Positions 19,099 through 27,712 are shown, counted from the stretch's first letter. The stretch is 64,000 bases of DNA from Stanieria sp. NIES-3757 (GCA_002355455.1 AP017375.1:2790001-2854000); one strand, 5' to 3'. A program made the numbers and translations. The notes: generated by a model not told the origin, from the letters alone.

Positions 19099-19854
19099 TT
19101 ATCCTTGCATCATCCGACTCAAGAAAGCTTTAAGGCGATCGCTCTTAGGATTCCTAATCATCTCTGCAGCATTACCCTGTTCTTCAATTTTACCCCGGTC
19201 CAAAAAAATTGCCTGATTAGCCACATCGCGAGCAAACTGCATTTCGTGAGTAACTACTACCATAGTCATTCCTTCTTCAGCTAATTGCTGCATGGTACAT
19301 AACACCTCTCCGACTAATTCAGGATCGAGAGCAGAAGTTGGTTCATCAAATAACAAAATTTCTGGCTGCATACAAAGACTTCGAGCGATCGCAACTCTTT
19401 GTTTTTGTCCACCCGATAGTTGTTCTGGATAGACATCAGCTTTACTAGCTAAACCCACTTTTTCCAAATAATGTAACGCTATTTCCCGAGATTCAGATTC
19501 GGGTTTATTTAAAACTTGATGAGGAGCAAGCATCAAATTTTTCAAGACTGTTAAATGAGGGAACAAATTAAACTGTTGAAATACCATTCCCACCTTAGTT
19601 CTTAAAAATCGTAGCGTCTTAGAGTTAATTTTAGCTGGGGATAAATCAACATCAAGGACTTGCAATTTTCCGTCATTAATTGTCTCTAAACGATTAAAAC
19701 AACGCAATAACGTACTTTTGCCACAACCAGAAGGCCCAATAATCGAAACAACATCGCCTCGATAAAGACAACCACTTACACCCTTAAGAACTTCGAGATC
19801 GCCATAACTTTTATGTAAATTTTCAAAAGCGATTGCGAGGGTTTCGCTTGTCAT
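19099..19854 (-). CDS. bgtA: Polar amino acid ABC transporter ATPase (BgtA-like)
   Basis: This ATPase energises uptake of basic amino acids and glutamine. The product of about 251 residues has Walker A GPSGCGKST, the family Q-loop VFQQFNLFPHLTVL, signature LSGGQKQR, Walker B ILLFDEPTSALDPE and the switch VVVTHEM. It is nearest to GlnQ/HisP-type importers. The frame extends to an ATG at 19878, but the ATG at 19854 has a GAGG site six bases upstream and is preferred. It is divergent from the fused binding-protein/permease gene at 20076; in Synechocystis the BgtA and BgtB genes are unlinked, so this pairing supports a common system. Confidence 0.88.
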   Translation of the reverse strand: MTSETLAIAFENLHKSYGDLEVLKGVSGCLYRGDVVSIIGPSGCGKSTLLRCFNRLETINDGKLQVLDVDLSPAKINSKTLRFLRTKVGMVFQQFNLFPHLTVLKNLMLAPHQVLNKPESESREIALHYLEKVGLASKADVYPEQLSGGQKQRVAIARSLCMQPEILLFDEPTSALDPELVGEVLCTMQQLAEEGMTMVVVTHEMQFARDVANQAIFLDRGKIEEQGNAAEMIRNPKSDRLKAFLSRMMQG

Positions 19855-19883
19855 AGTCAGACCTCGAATTAGTAACAATATTG

Positions 19884-19925
19884 GTCGAAGGTACTCCGCC
19901 GTGAGAAGGCGGAGCCTGCTTCGAC
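19884..19925. repeat. Two-step hairpin repeat in the bgtA leader
   Basis: An inner stem CTCCGCC/GGCGGAG (loop GTGAGAA) is stacked under an outer stem GTCGAAG/CTTCGAC, with small bulges GTA and CCTG. It lies in the presumed 5' leader of bgtA. It resembles dispersed GC-rich hairpin repeats of cyanobacteria, of which other members appear at 23378, 26376, 26534 and 60818. Confidence 0.7.
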
Positions 19926-20075
19926 TTCGTCAAATTTATGCTAATTTTTTTAATCAAATTGTAAAACGCAATACATTTTTCTGTCAATCTAAGAATCAAT
20001 ACTAATCGAAATGGAGAGCCAACAATTATTCCATTTCCGACAGCCACCAATTAGATAGAGGAGCAAGGCAGCAAA

Positions 20076-21584
20076 ATGGCTAAACTCAAAAGATTAAATT
20101 GGCTCAAACAATTGTTCTTGTGGTTGCTAGGTTTTTTGTTCGTGATTAGTTTGGGATGGTTACCCAACCAAGCACAGGAAGCAACAACTTTAAGAGTAGC
20201 AACAGAACCAACTTTTCCTCCCTTTGAAATGAAAGCCGAGTCAGGGGAAGGTTTAACAGGATTTGACGTTGACTTGATGCAGGCAATTGGCAAAGAAGCT
20301 GGTTTGAATATTGAATTTATCAGTTTACCTTTTGATGGCATTATTCCAGCTTTACAGTCTCAAACCGTAGATGCAGCAATTAGTGGGATGACGATTACTG
20401 CTGAACGCGCACAAACAGTTGATTTTTCTCGTCCCTATTTTAAAGCTGGTCTAGCGATCGCTGTTAGAGAAAATGAAGATCAAATTGAAAGTTTTGAAGA
20501 TTTAGCCAATCAAAAAATTGCCGTTCAAATTGGCACAACGGGAGCTAGAGAAGCAGCTAAAATCCCAGGAGTTGAGATTAGCACCTTTGATAGTGCTTCC
20601 CTGGCACTACAAGAATTAGTCAATGGCAGAGTTAACGCCGTCGTTAATGACGCGCCTGTCACTCTTTACGCTATCAAGCAAGCTAATCTTCGAGGAGTCA
20701 AAATAGTAGGGGAGTTAGTCACAGAAGAATATTATGGAATTGCTTTTCCTAAAAATTCTCCTAACGTAACCAGAGTAAATATAGCTTTAGCTACTCTACT
20801 AGAAAACGGTACTTACGATTCAATTTATCAAACTTGGTTTGCTGGAGAAGCACCCGAACTTCCTGCTGTCATTGAAGAAACTCAGGCAGAAACTAGCTCG
20901 CCTCTCGATCTAGGTAGATTGTTTTCTAACTTGCTTTTAGGTGCTGTTGTAACTTTAATGTTGACAGCAATATCGGTTGTCTTTGGTTCAATTGTTGGAA
21001 TTTTAATTGCTATTGCTCTAATTTCTCCTTATTCTCCTTTACGCTGGTTTTGTCGGGCTTATGTCGAGTTTTTTCGTGGAACTCCTTTATTAGTTCAAAT
21101 TTTTATGATTTATTTTGGTTTACCAGCTTTATTGCAAGGGATGGGGATTAACTTTAGCTTTGAACGTTTTCCAGCAGCAGTGACGGCGTTAAGTCTTAAT
21201 TTGGGAGCTTATTTAGCAGAAATTATTCGCGGTGGCATTCAATCAATTGAACAAGGACAATGGGAAGCTTCAGAATCTTTGGGGATGGGTTCGGTTCAAA
21301 CGATGCGCTATGTTATTTTTCCCCAAGCTTTACGCAGGATTTTACCACCTCTAAGCAATGAGTTTATTACCCTGCTTAAAGATACCAGTTTAGTCGCCAT
21401 TATTGGTTTTGAAGAATTATTTCGTCAGGGACAGTTAATTGTTGCCACTACTTATCAAGCGTTTGAAGTGTATGCTGCTGTAGCTTTAGTTTATTTGCTT
21501 TTGACTTCTCTTTCTGCTGCTGGTTTCCGATGGCTAGAGCATTATCTTAATCCTTTATCTAAGAAAAACAAAGTCAAAGCTTAA
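20076..21584 (+). CDS. bgtB: Fused amino-acid binding protein / ABC permease (BgtB-like)
   Basis: A single 502-residue chain carries both the solute-binding and the membrane domain of a polar amino acid importer. Residues 1-34 are a signal anchor. A periplasmic binding domain (about 38-268) starts LRVATEPTFPPFEMK and contains GFDVDLMQAIGKEAGL and the AISGMTITAERA segment. The permease domain (about 290-495) has the EAA-type loop QWEASESLGMGSVQTMRYVI and KDTSLVAIIGFEELFRQG. This fusion is characteristic of cyanobacterial BgtB (glutamine and basic amino acids). A GAGGAGC site precedes the ATG. The partner ATPase is divergent at 19854. Confidence 0.92.
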   Translation: MAKLKRLNWLKQLFLWLLGFLFVISLGWLPNQAQEATTLRVATEPTFPPFEMKAESGEGLTGFDVDLMQAIGKEAGLNIEFISLPFDGIIPALQSQTVDAAISGMTITAERAQTVDFSRPYFKAGLAIAVRENEDQIESFEDLANQKIAVQIGTTGAREAAKIPGVEISTFDSASLALQELVNGRVNAVVNDAPVTLYAIKQANLRGVKIVGELVTEEYYGIAFPKNSPNVTRVNIALATLLENGTYDSIYQTWFAGEAPELPAVIEETQAETSSPLDLGRLFSNLLLGAVVTLMLTAISVVFGSIVGILIAIALISPYSPLRWFCRAYVEFFRGTPLLVQIFMIYFGLPALLQGMGINFSFERFPAAVTALSLNLGAYLAEIIRGGIQSIEQGQWEASESLGMGSVQTMRYVIFPQALRRILPPLSNEFITLLKDTSLVAIIGFEELFRQGQLIVATTYQAFEVYAAVALVYLLLTSLSAAGFRWLEHYLNPLSKKNKVKA

Positions 21585-21628
21585 ACCCATGAGGTTTTTG
21601 TTAATTGTTAATGGTTGATTGTTCGTCC

Positions 21629-21690
21629 ACAGATAAACACGGATAAACACAGATGGAGTTATAGATTGGTAGTGTTTTTTGTTGATAGTT
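21629..21690. repeat. Dispersed repeat, copy 1 (CCACAGATAAACACGG type)
   Basis: The stretch starting TCCACAGATAAACACGGATA and continuing to TAGTGTTTTTTGTTGATAG recurs with few changes at 42784-42850. It lies between bgtB and the porin gene. Short tracts of this type are common intergenic repeats in cyanobacterial genomes. Confidence 0.65.
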
Positions 21691-21738
21691 AATCGTTAAC
21701 TGATAACTGATAACTGAAAAAAGGGTGTGAGGAAAATT

Positions 21739-23313
21739 ATGTACAATCAATTTCAATTTTTAAAACCAAGCTATTTTTTGATTTGGGTAACAGTTGGTTT
21801 GTGTTCAACTCAAGTAGTTGCCGAACCAATTCCTGCATCGGATCGTTCTTTAGATCAACTTACTAATGTCTCTCAATTAAGAGATGTTTCTCCTGGTGAC
21901 TGGGCATATCAAGCTTTACAAACTTTAGTAGAACGCTATGGATGTATTGTTGGTTATCCTAATCAAACTTTTGGTGGTCAACAAGCTCTTTCTCGTTATG
22001 AATTTGCTGCTGGTTTGAATGCTTGTCTGAATAGTATTGAAAGATTAATTGAGCAAAATACAGCGATCGCTCAAGAAGATTTAGAAACATTAAAGCGTTT
22101 AAACGAAGAATTTACCAAAGAACTAAATACTTTAGGCACCAGAGTCGATAATTTAGCAGAAAGAATTACTTTTTTAGAAGATCATCAATTTTCAACTACA
22201 ACTAAATTCTTTGGAGAAGCGATCGCGACTGTTTCTCAAGTTTTTGGCGAAGAAAGAGCGGATGATGGTACAGAAAATGATACTCAAGCTACTCTTAATT
22301 ATCGTTCTCGTTTAGTATTCGATACGAGTTTTAGTGGAGAAGACAGATTACGAGTTCGTTTGCAAGCAGCTAACTATGAGTTTGCCCGTGCGGGTAGTAA
22401 TTTAACCGACTTTAACTTTAGTGCAGCTACCGATAACGACGTTTTGCTTAATAAACTTCAATATCTCTTTCCTGTCGGCGACAATGCTACGGTTTGGTTT
22501 TCTCCAGTCAATATTACCCTAGACGATCTTGCCGATCCGCTCGCTCCTTTTACCAATTCCTTTACCACAGGTTCAATCTCTTTCTTTGGCGCGATCGCTC
22601 CTATTTATTTACTCAGCGATAATAGTGGTCCTGGTTTTGGTGCTAGTTACAATTTTACCGATGCTTTAAATCTAAGTGCTTATTATTCGGCTGGTAATGG
22701 GAATAGTCCTAATTCAGGCGAAGGTTTATTTAATGGTCAATATGTTACTGGCGCACAACTAAACTATTCACCCACACCAGAAACAGGAATTGGTTTGGCT
22801 TATTTACATAGCTATTTTCCCCAAAACTTTACCGAAGATTTCTCTGTACTAGGTTTTACTGGTACAGCTAACTCCGACGCACCTTTTGGAGATAATTCTA
22901 CTGCCACCGATAACCTCGCTTTACTCTGGACTTGGCGCATCAATCAAAAAATAAGTTTAGAAGGTTGGGGAATGTACACCAAAGCTTATGGAGAAGGAGG
23001 CGAACGTGATGGCGATACAGCAGACATTTGGAACTGGAAAGTTAGTCTGGCTTTTCCTGATTTATTCAAAGAAAATAATCTGGGAGTAATTACCGTAGGA
23101 AGTCCTCCGACTGCCTATCACATTGAAAACGAGAATAATCTTGCCAACGTACCTGTAGAAACTGAAGACACTCCTTGGTTAGTTGAACTATTTTATGTCC
23201 ATAAACTGAACGACAATATCTCAATAACTCCTGGTGCATTTTTAATCATCAACCCCGAAAATGACCGAGATCCGCTTTGGGTTGGTACAATTCGCACAAG
23301 CTTTGAATTTTAA
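21739..23313 (+). CDS. SLH-domain OprB-type outer-membrane porin
   Basis: This outer-membrane beta-barrel channel is of the cyanobacterial SLH-OprB family, whose members are studied as iron or inorganic-ion porins. After a signal peptide ending near QVVAEP there is an S-layer-homology domain (about residues 50-110) with LRDVSPGDWAYQALQTLVER, GYPNQTFGG and LSRYEFAAGLNACL, which anchors to peptidoglycan. A short coiled coil follows (about 115-165), then a beta-rich barrel ending in phenylalanine (RTSFEF), the usual outer-membrane insertion signal. The frame reaches a GTG at 21727, but the ATG at 21739 has GAGGAAA directly upstream. The product has about 524 residues. Confidence 0.9.
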   Translation: MYNQFQFLKPSYFLIWVTVGLCSTQVVAEPIPASDRSLDQLTNVSQLRDVSPGDWAYQALQTLVERYGCIVGYPNQTFGGQQALSRYEFAAGLNACLNSIERLIEQNTAIAQEDLETLKRLNEEFTKELNTLGTRVDNLAERITFLEDHQFSTTTKFFGEAIATVSQVFGEERADDGTENDTQATLNYRSRLVFDTSFSGEDRLRVRLQAANYEFARAGSNLTDFNFSAATDNDVLLNKLQYLFPVGDNATVWFSPVNITLDDLADPLAPFTNSFTTGSISFFGAIAPIYLLSDNSGPGFGASYNFTDALNLSAYYSAGNGNSPNSGEGLFNGQYVTGAQLNYSPTPETGIGLAYLHSYFPQNFTEDFSVLGFTGTANSDAPFGDNSTATDNLALLWTWRINQKISLEGWGMYTKAYGEGGERDGDTADIWNWKVSLAFPDLFKENNLGVITVGSPPTAYHIENENNLANVPVETEDTPWLVELFYVHKLNDNISITPGAFLIINPENDRDPLWVGTIRTSFEF

Positions 23314-23377
23314 TTGAAGATTAAATTTTTTTTCAAACTAAATTCAAAATTTATACTTTTAATTTTTACTTTTTGAT

Positions 23378-23420
23378 AGGGGCGTTGCTTCGCACCCTTC
23401 GGGAAGCGTGAATTGCCCCT
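23378..23420. repeat. GC-rich hairpin repeat upstream of pyrB
   Basis: Outer arms AGGGGC (23378) and GCCCCT (23420) enclose inner arms GCTTC and GAAGC. This is a typical short mobile-looking cyanobacterial hairpin in the spacer between porin and pyrB. It overlaps the artificial upstream extension of the pyrB frame. Confidence 0.6.
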
Positions 23421-23490
23421 ACTTTTGCCTTTTGCCTTCTTACCTGCTACCCTTATTGTTGCCTCGACTAATTCTCATTGTTTCAAATTA

Positions 23491-24489
23491 ATGGCAACAA
23501 CTACCTGGAAAAGACGGCATATCATTTCTTTAGTCGATTTTACTGCTGCTGAATACGAAACAGTCTTACAAACTGCTGCTAGTTTCCGAGAAGTGCTTTC
23601 GCGAGGAACTAAAAAAGTACCAGCCCTCCAGGGACAGGTAGTAACTAATATGTTTTTTGAGGCTTCAACTAGAACTCGCAGTAGTTTTGAATTAGCAGCT
23701 AAACGACTCTCCGCAGATATCCTGAACTTTGCACCTGGAACTTCTTCTCTCAGCAAAGGAGAGACTATTTTAGATACAGCAAAAACCTATTTGGCGATGG
23801 GAACAACCATTATGGTAATTCGCCACGAACACGCTGGAGTTCCCACCATGATTGCGCAAGAAATGGACCGCCTCGAATCAGGAGTTTGTATTCTCAATGC
23901 TGGAGATGGACAACATCAACATCCTTCCCAGGCATTATTAGATCTTTATACAATTACTTCGGTTTTAGACCCAGAAAAACCACGTTTAGAACTTTTAGCA
24001 GGCAAAAAAGTAGCAATTGTAGGCGATATTCTTCATTCTCGCGTTGCTCGTTCTAATATTTATAGTCTGACAGCAGCAGGGGCAGAAGTTCATTTGGCAG
24101 GGCCACCAACCTTATTACCTCGATTATTTGAAAAATTTCTTGAAGAGGGACATCCAGGTAAATTATTGGTTCATTGGCATTTAGAACCAGCTTTAGAAAA
24201 TGCCGATTTTGTCATGACGTTACGTTTGCAAAAAGAACGCATGACAGAAAACTTAATTCCCAGTTTAAGAGAATATCATCGATTATATGGAATTACTCGC
24301 GATCGCATAAAATTATGTCGATCAGAAGTTAAAGTTTTACATCCTGGCCCTACTAACCGCGGTGTAGAAATTACTTCTGATTTAATGGATGACCCTAACT
24401 TAAGTTTAATTCCTCAACAAGTAGCTAGTGGGGTCGCAGTCCGCATGGCACTACTTTATTTAATCGGTAGTAGTCATAGCCAAAATTAA
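23491..24489 (+). CDS. pyrB: Aspartate carbamoyltransferase catalytic subunit
   Basis: PyrB condenses carbamoyl phosphate with aspartate, the committed step of pyrimidine synthesis. The 332-residue product has the carbamoyl-phosphate site [31 protein letters not shown], and the aspartate-binding [11 protein letters not shown]. The open frame extends upstream to a TTG at 23413, but that part lies in a repeat and does not look like protein; the ATG at 23491 ([10 protein letters not shown]) matches the family start. pyrE lies elsewhere in the window (40796), so the pathway genes are scattered. Confidence 0.95.
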   Translation: MATTTWKRRHIISLVDFTAAEYETVLQTAASFREVLSRGTKKVPALQGQVVTNMFFEASTRTRSSFELAAKRLSADILNFAPGTSSLSKGETILDTAKTYLAMGTTIMVIRHEHAGVPTMIAQEMDRLESGVCILNAGDGQHQHPSQALLDLYTITSVLDPEKPRLELLAGKKVAIVGDILHSRVARSNIYSLTAAGAEVHLAGPPTLLPRLFEKFLEEGHPGKLLVHWHLEPALENADFVMTLRLQKERMTENLIPSLREYHRLYGITRDRIKLCRSEVKVLHPGPTNRGVEITSDLMDDPNLSLIPQQVASGVAVRMALLYLIGSSHSQN

Positions 24490-24532
24490 CTATTTTAATT
24501 GTGATTGCAAACTCTACCATTTCAATAATCAA

Positions 24533-24557
24533 AACCTCGGCTGACTGTACCGAGGTT
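24533..24557 (+). terminator. Hairpin after pyrB
   Basis: A perfect 8-base stem, AACCTCGG/CCGAGGTT, with a 9-base loop lies 43 bases after the pyrB stop. It is followed by an AT-rich tract with only a weak T run. It is a likely transcript end. Confidence 0.55.
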
Positions 24558-24727
24558 AATTAGTTTAGATGAAATACTGAAATGTTTGGTGGGATTTGGA
24601 GCTTGTTTAGCTCTTAGCTAAAACCTTAACTCAAATCAAACTATTGGTAACATTCTTTTTTATATTTCATATTCAAGACAATATTTATTGATTATTAATA
24701 GTTAAAATTGGTCAATTAATTTTTCCT

Positions 24728-25081
24728 TTAGATCACGCGAAAGATAAAGGGATAACGAAAAGCTTGATTTGAATTATTAATGCAGTGAAGAATTGCCCAA
24801 ATCGAAAAACCCCAGTGATAGACAAACCAAATTGGACCTAAAATAAAGCCTAGCAAACCTAAGGTAATAAAAGATAAAAAGGCAATGATGCTACCATATA
24901 GCCAAACATTGAGGTGAAAATTAATTGCTTCTTTAGCGTTTTCTTTGACGATTGGATCTTCCGAAACAAAAAGAATACCGATAGGAATTCCAATCGAAAC
25001 AACTAAAGCACTAATAAAAATCGAAGCATGAGAAATAGCAGAAAGTAATTTTTGTTTGTCTAAATTAGTGTCTGTTTGCAT
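24728..25081 (-). CDS. DUF4870 family membrane protein
   Basis: This 117-residue protein has three hydrophobic segments and the DUF4870 landmarks: HASIFISALVVSIGIPIGIL near the start, VKENAKEAINFHLNVWLY in the middle, and WAILHCINNSNQAFRYPF at the end. The family resembles Tic20-like small membrane proteins; no function is established. A strong ribosome site (AGGAGGG) precedes the ATG at 25081 by a few bases. It is monocistronic and divergent from the cupredoxin gene. Confidence 0.8.
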   Translation of the reverse strand: MQTDTNLDKQKLLSAISHASIFISALVVSIGIPIGILFVSEDPIVKENAKEAINFHLNVWLYGSIIAFLSFITLGLLGFILGPIWFVYHWGFSIWAILHCINNSNQAFRYPFIFRVI

Positions 25082-25298
25082 CTGCCCTCCTGAGGCACTT
25101 AATTTGGGTTAACTGTTAATACAGTTTCATCCTAGCGTCTACCCCAAATTTTGAAGAGTAAAGTTTACTACCAGAATTGGGAGGTTTGCCGAACTTAAAT
25201 CGATCTAGGTAGTTGCTTCTGGCATGACAGACTAAATACTTCTGCTGAAACTTTTTTACGATTGATATCAGAGCTAATTTCGCCACAATCAAAGGCAA

Positions 25299-25328
25299 CT
25301 AAAATTAATTTAAAAAAAATAATTTTAG
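25299..25328. promoter_or_regulatory. Inverted repeat directly upstream of the cupredoxin start
   Basis: A perfect 9-base inverted repeat, CTAAAATTA and TAATTTTAG, with a 12-base A-rich loop ends 10 bases before the ATG at 25339. It could be an operator or an RNA stem that covers the weak GAG ribosome site. The spacer upstream (25082-25298) holds no convincing gene. Confidence 0.4.
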
Positions 25329-25338
25329 AGCAAAAATT

Positions 25339-25800
25339 ATGTATTCAATCCTAAATTGGTTACAGCAAAAAGTCTTTTTGAGCAGGTTATCAATATTGGT
25401 AGGAATTTTTTGTGGTTTTTGTTTAGTTTTGTCTCCAGTTGCACTAGCTAATCAAACTCCAACAGAAATTAAGGTTAGTTTAGGCAATAGTACGGGAGAA
25501 TTGAAGTTTTTTCCTAATCATCTCCAATTTAAAGCAGGAACACCATACAAATTAGTTTTTGATAATCCTAGCCCTGAAAAACATTACTTTACAGGTAAAG
25601 ACTTTGCTGACGCTAGTTGGACAAAAAAAGTTCAGGCAGGCAAAGTTGAAGTCAAAGGAGCAATTCATGAACTTGAATTAAAACCAGAGGCTGAAGCAGA
25701 ATGGTTTTTAACTCCGATGAAAGCAGGAAAATATGAATTCCATTGTTCTATTCCTGGACACGCCGAAGCAGGAATGACAGGCAACATCGTAGTTGAATAA
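25339..25800 (+). CDS. Plastocyanin-like cupredoxin
   Basis: This exported type-1 copper protein has 153 residues. The signal peptide (LSILVGIFCGFCLVLSPVALA) ends near residue 37. The mature beta-sandwich has the first histidine ligand in SPEKHYFTG and the C-terminal ligand loop FHCSIPGHAEAGMTG, which supplies Cys, His and Met. All four ligands of a blue copper site therefore seem to be present. The spacing Cys-x4-His-x4-Met (CSIPGHAEAGM) resembles plastocyanin, but the N-terminal half differs from true PetE, so a role in periplasmic or lumenal electron transfer is inferred, not shown. Confidence 0.85.
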   Translation: MYSILNWLQQKVFLSRLSILVGIFCGFCLVLSPVALANQTPTEIKVSLGNSTGELKFFPNHLQFKAGTPYKLVFDNPSPEKHYFTGKDFADASWTKKVQAGKVEVKGAIHELELKPEAEAEWFLTPMKAGKYEFHCSIPGHAEAGMTGNIVVE

Positions 25801-26135
25801 AAGATTTTTTGCGTCTGTCTCTAAATATACTTTTAATCCTAGAGATTGTTTCTGACAAGATTTGAGAGTAAGTCAGTCAATGTGCCTCAGGAAAACTATT
25901 AACTTTTATAAAAATTTCGGTCTGAAATGAAGAATGGTAAAATAATATACAGAATAAATTTGGTATTATTTGTATTGAGACTTCAAATTTAGTGAGTTCT
26001 ATTCACTGAAGTCCCAATCCAATTAAGCAATCATTATCCTAGTGGATAAAAATTTAGGGTATTTAACTTACAGTTAGAGATATTCAAGCGTAAAACGAAG
26101 ATTTATCTTCTAACTTAGTCAATCGGAGGTAATTA
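25801..26135. other. Gene-free spacer with a stem-loop (25979-26013)
   Basis: This 335-base region has no gene. At 25979-26013 an outer stem GACTTCA/TGAAGTC encloses an inner AGTGA/TCACT, giving a stable 35-base hairpin about 120 bases before the DUF4278 start. It has no T run, so it is more likely a leader element or small repeat than a terminator. Confidence 0.5.
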
Positions 26136-26327
26136 ATGAAACTACATTTTCGTGGCTTAACATACGATAGCCCCCATACTGAATGGGAAATAGCAGAAGG
26201 CGAAGTTGGCGGTTCTTACCGTGGCTCACCCTGGCGAATTCATCGCTTAATTGAAAAACATCGTTGCCGTCATCAGATCAACGAGATGGTCTATCGAGGA
26301 GTTCACTATACTAAAAATCCTGGTTAA
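26136..26327 (+). CDS. DUF4278 domain protein
   Basis: This short protein of 63 residues belongs to DUF4278, a small cyanobacterial family. It starts with MKLHFRGLTYDS, then a glutamate-rich strand (WEIAEGEVGGSYRG) and PWRIHR, followed by a basic stretch and a repeated RGVHYTK motif. The function is unknown. An unusually good ribosome site, GGAGG, sits 7 bases before the ATG, suggesting high translation. The family is often encoded in stress- or light-responsive contexts, but nothing here shows that. Confidence 0.8.
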   Translation: MKLHFRGLTYDSPHTEWEIAEGEVGGSYRGSPWRIHRLIEKHRCRHQINEMVYRGVHYTKNPG

Positions 26328-26349
26328 TTTTGCTTATTAATAATTTTTC

Positions 26350-26431
26350 CTACAGTTGTCAGCGACTACGAAGTACCTCGGCAAAGCCGAGACCGCTATT
26401 AAATAATTTAATTTTATTACTGGCAACTGTA
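26350..26431. repeat. Miniature inverted-repeat element with GC hairpin
   Basis: Terminal arms TACAGTTGTCAG (26350) and CTGGCAACTGTA (ending 26431) match as inverted repeats with one mismatch. At its core is CTCGGC-AAA-GCCGAG (26376-26390). The 82-base size and structure fit a small non-autonomous repeat. The hairpin core is shared with the repeats at 26534 and 60818. Confidence 0.5.
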
Positions 26432-26481
26432 ATTAATAACCATCTCCCATAAAAACAATTTTATTAATTAAACTTAGGCAA

Positions 26482-26937
26482 ATGTTATATCATTCTTCTA
26501 TTCGTCGCGATTTAAATTTTGACAAAACCCAGAGCGATCGCTTCGCGCCTCGGCTGCGCCGAGATCGCCCTTTATCTTTAGAAATTACAGAAAACGAGAT
26601 TAATAATCAACTTCAAGGAAAAGCATGGAAATATCGTTATCCTAGACATATTCCTCAGTTTCCAACTAGTTCTCATCAAAGTGCGATCTCTTATCAACGT
26701 CATTCTTTACCAACTACTTGTAGATTAGCAATTTCTTCTTTCAAAACAAGTGAAGAATTAAATTTTGATTTTAATCTGTGGCAGGCTCGATCCGATCACG
26801 ACGAAATCAGACAACTTCATTTAGAGAATCTTCGCCAAAATCTTGAACGTCGTTTGCAAGCTGCTAAAGCTAATCAAGATGATTATTTAGTTAATTTACT
26901 TAAATTAGAATCTCAGCAATTGGAAATGAATGTTTAA
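26482..26937 (+). CDS. Hypothetical protein carrying an in-frame hairpin repeat
   Basis: I do not recognise this 151-residue protein. The N-terminal third is basic and the C-terminal 50 residues (HDEIRQLHLENLRQNLERRL, then a leucine-rich end) look like a helix or coiled coil. Residues about 18-30 (SDRFAPRLRRDRP) are encoded by a GC-rich hairpin repeat at 26534-26568 that includes a HIP1 octamer and CTCGGC-TGC-GCCGAG, so a mobile repeat seems to have been tolerated in frame. No clear ribosome site precedes the ATG. It may be cotranscribed with the DUF4278 gene. Confidence 0.6.
   Translation: MLYHSSIRRDLNFDKTQSDRFAPRLRRDRPLSLEITENEINNQLQGKAWKYRYPRHIPQFPTSSHQSAISYQRHSLPTTCRLAISSFKTSEELNFDFNLWQARSDHDEIRQLHLENLRQNLERRLQAAKANQDDYLVNLLKLESQQLEMNV
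26534..26568. repeat. HIP1-linked hairpin repeat inside a coding region
   Basis: Arms GCGATC/GATCGC enclose CTCGGC-TGC-GCCGAG. The element is of the same type as those at 26376-26390 and 60818-60845, here inside the 26482 gene and in frame. Confidence 0.6.
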
Positions 26938-26995
26938 TTTAAGATTAGTTTGATTGATTATAAAACCGAGTGAGAAAATTCAATCTATCGATCAC

Positions 26996-27040
26996 AAGGG
27001 GCTTTTAAAGATCGAAATTTATTTTTGATCGAAGCCCCTT
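26996..27040. terminator. Hairpin, possible bidirectional terminator
   Basis: A perfect 9-base stem, AAGGGGCTT/AAGCCCCTT, has inner GATCGAAA and TTTTGATC arms. It lies after the 26482 gene and just before the transposon end at 27103. The T run is weak, so termination is probable but not certain. Confidence 0.5.
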
Positions 27041-27102
27041 CAACATTTCAACCTTCCTTCGCAAGTTTAGAATAACCAATTGCTTAATTTTGCCTAGCTA
27101 TC

Positions 27103-27121
27103 TGTAACGGACTGAAATTAT
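27103..27121 (+). repeat. Left terminal inverted repeat of the outer transposon
   Basis: TGTAACGGACTGAAATTAT is preceded by GCTATC. It is a perfect inverted match to 36415-36433. It begins TGT, as do Tn7-type ends. Confidence 0.85.
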
Positions 27122-27152
27122 CGGTGTTTTCAGCCCACATTAAATGAAACTA

Positions 27153-27347
27153 TATAGCACTACTTATTTAGGTTAGGACGAAAAACCCTGTAAGGGACGG
27201 GGCGTACAAGGTGAGGGGGCGGTTGGCGAGGTTGCCTCGCCAACTTCAGACCCCCGTGCGGAATTCGATTCCGCACACAGCCCCTCCGCTTCGTGAATCG
27301 CCCCTACGATCTATAATGATGTCCTAATCTTTCTTTGTACTGCTATA
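27153..27347. mobile_element. MITE, copy 1 (195 bp)
   Basis: The ends are imperfect inverted repeats of about 27 bases: TATAGCACTAC...TTAGGAC at the left and GTCCTAA...GTACTGCTATA at the right. They are flanked by TA as for IS630/mariner-type insertions. Inside are two perfect hairpins, TTGGCGAGG/CCTCGCCAA (loop TTG) and GTGCGGAAT/ATTCCGCAC (loop TCG). A shorter relative with the same ends is at 42866-42970. It lies within the outer transposon beside the ATPase fragment and encodes nothing. Confidence 0.75.
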
Positions 27348-27699
27348 ATTCCAGCAGCTTTCGTTCTCTTTTTTCGGGTTGGGTGGAAACTTTAAAGTCT
27401 TTTTCAATTGATAAATCGTAAAACAAAGCTGTAATCAGAGTAGATAGGTTAACTCGGTCGGATTCTACAGCTAAAGAACGAGAAACAATGATTTCCTTAG
27501 CTTTGCCTAAATCTGCTATCAAACGTTGTAAAAAGGTAGTCTTACCAGAACCAACGATGCCAGAAAGAGCAATTAATCTTCCCTGAGTAATAATTTTGCT
27601 AATTTCTTGTTCCAAATGGGTTTGGGCTTCGGTGGTAAAAAAACCTAAGTGATCTAGCTCTTGCTCCAAACCAAAGAAATTCATGACCTCGCTGAACAT
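27343..27699 (-). pseudogene. Truncated AAA ATPase of the outer transposon (TniB/ExeA-like)
   Basis: Only about 118 residues remain of a protein that normally has some 270. Walker A is intact (ALSGIVGSGKTTFLQR, about residues 44-59), after an N-terminal FFGLEQELDHLGFFTTEAQ typical of ExeA/TniB-like transposition ATPases. The frame ends in the right arm of the MITE, and Walker B and the sensor regions are missing. Even without the MITE the transposon-end sequence would give a stop at once, so the loss came from an earlier deletion next to the end. A GGAGGAG ribosome site precedes the ATG, 13 bases after the transposase gene. Confidence 0.75.
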
Positions 27700-27712
27700 A
27701 ACCCACTCCTCC

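Noticed and set aside
23413-23490. Longer pyrB starting with TTG at 23413
   Set aside because: The extension is encoded in a hairpin repeat and spacer; the family start is [10 protein letters not shown] at 23491.
25116-25298. 60-codon frame on the minus strand
   Set aside because: No ribosome site or family resemblance, and it lies in the divergent promoter region between DUF4870 and the cupredoxin.
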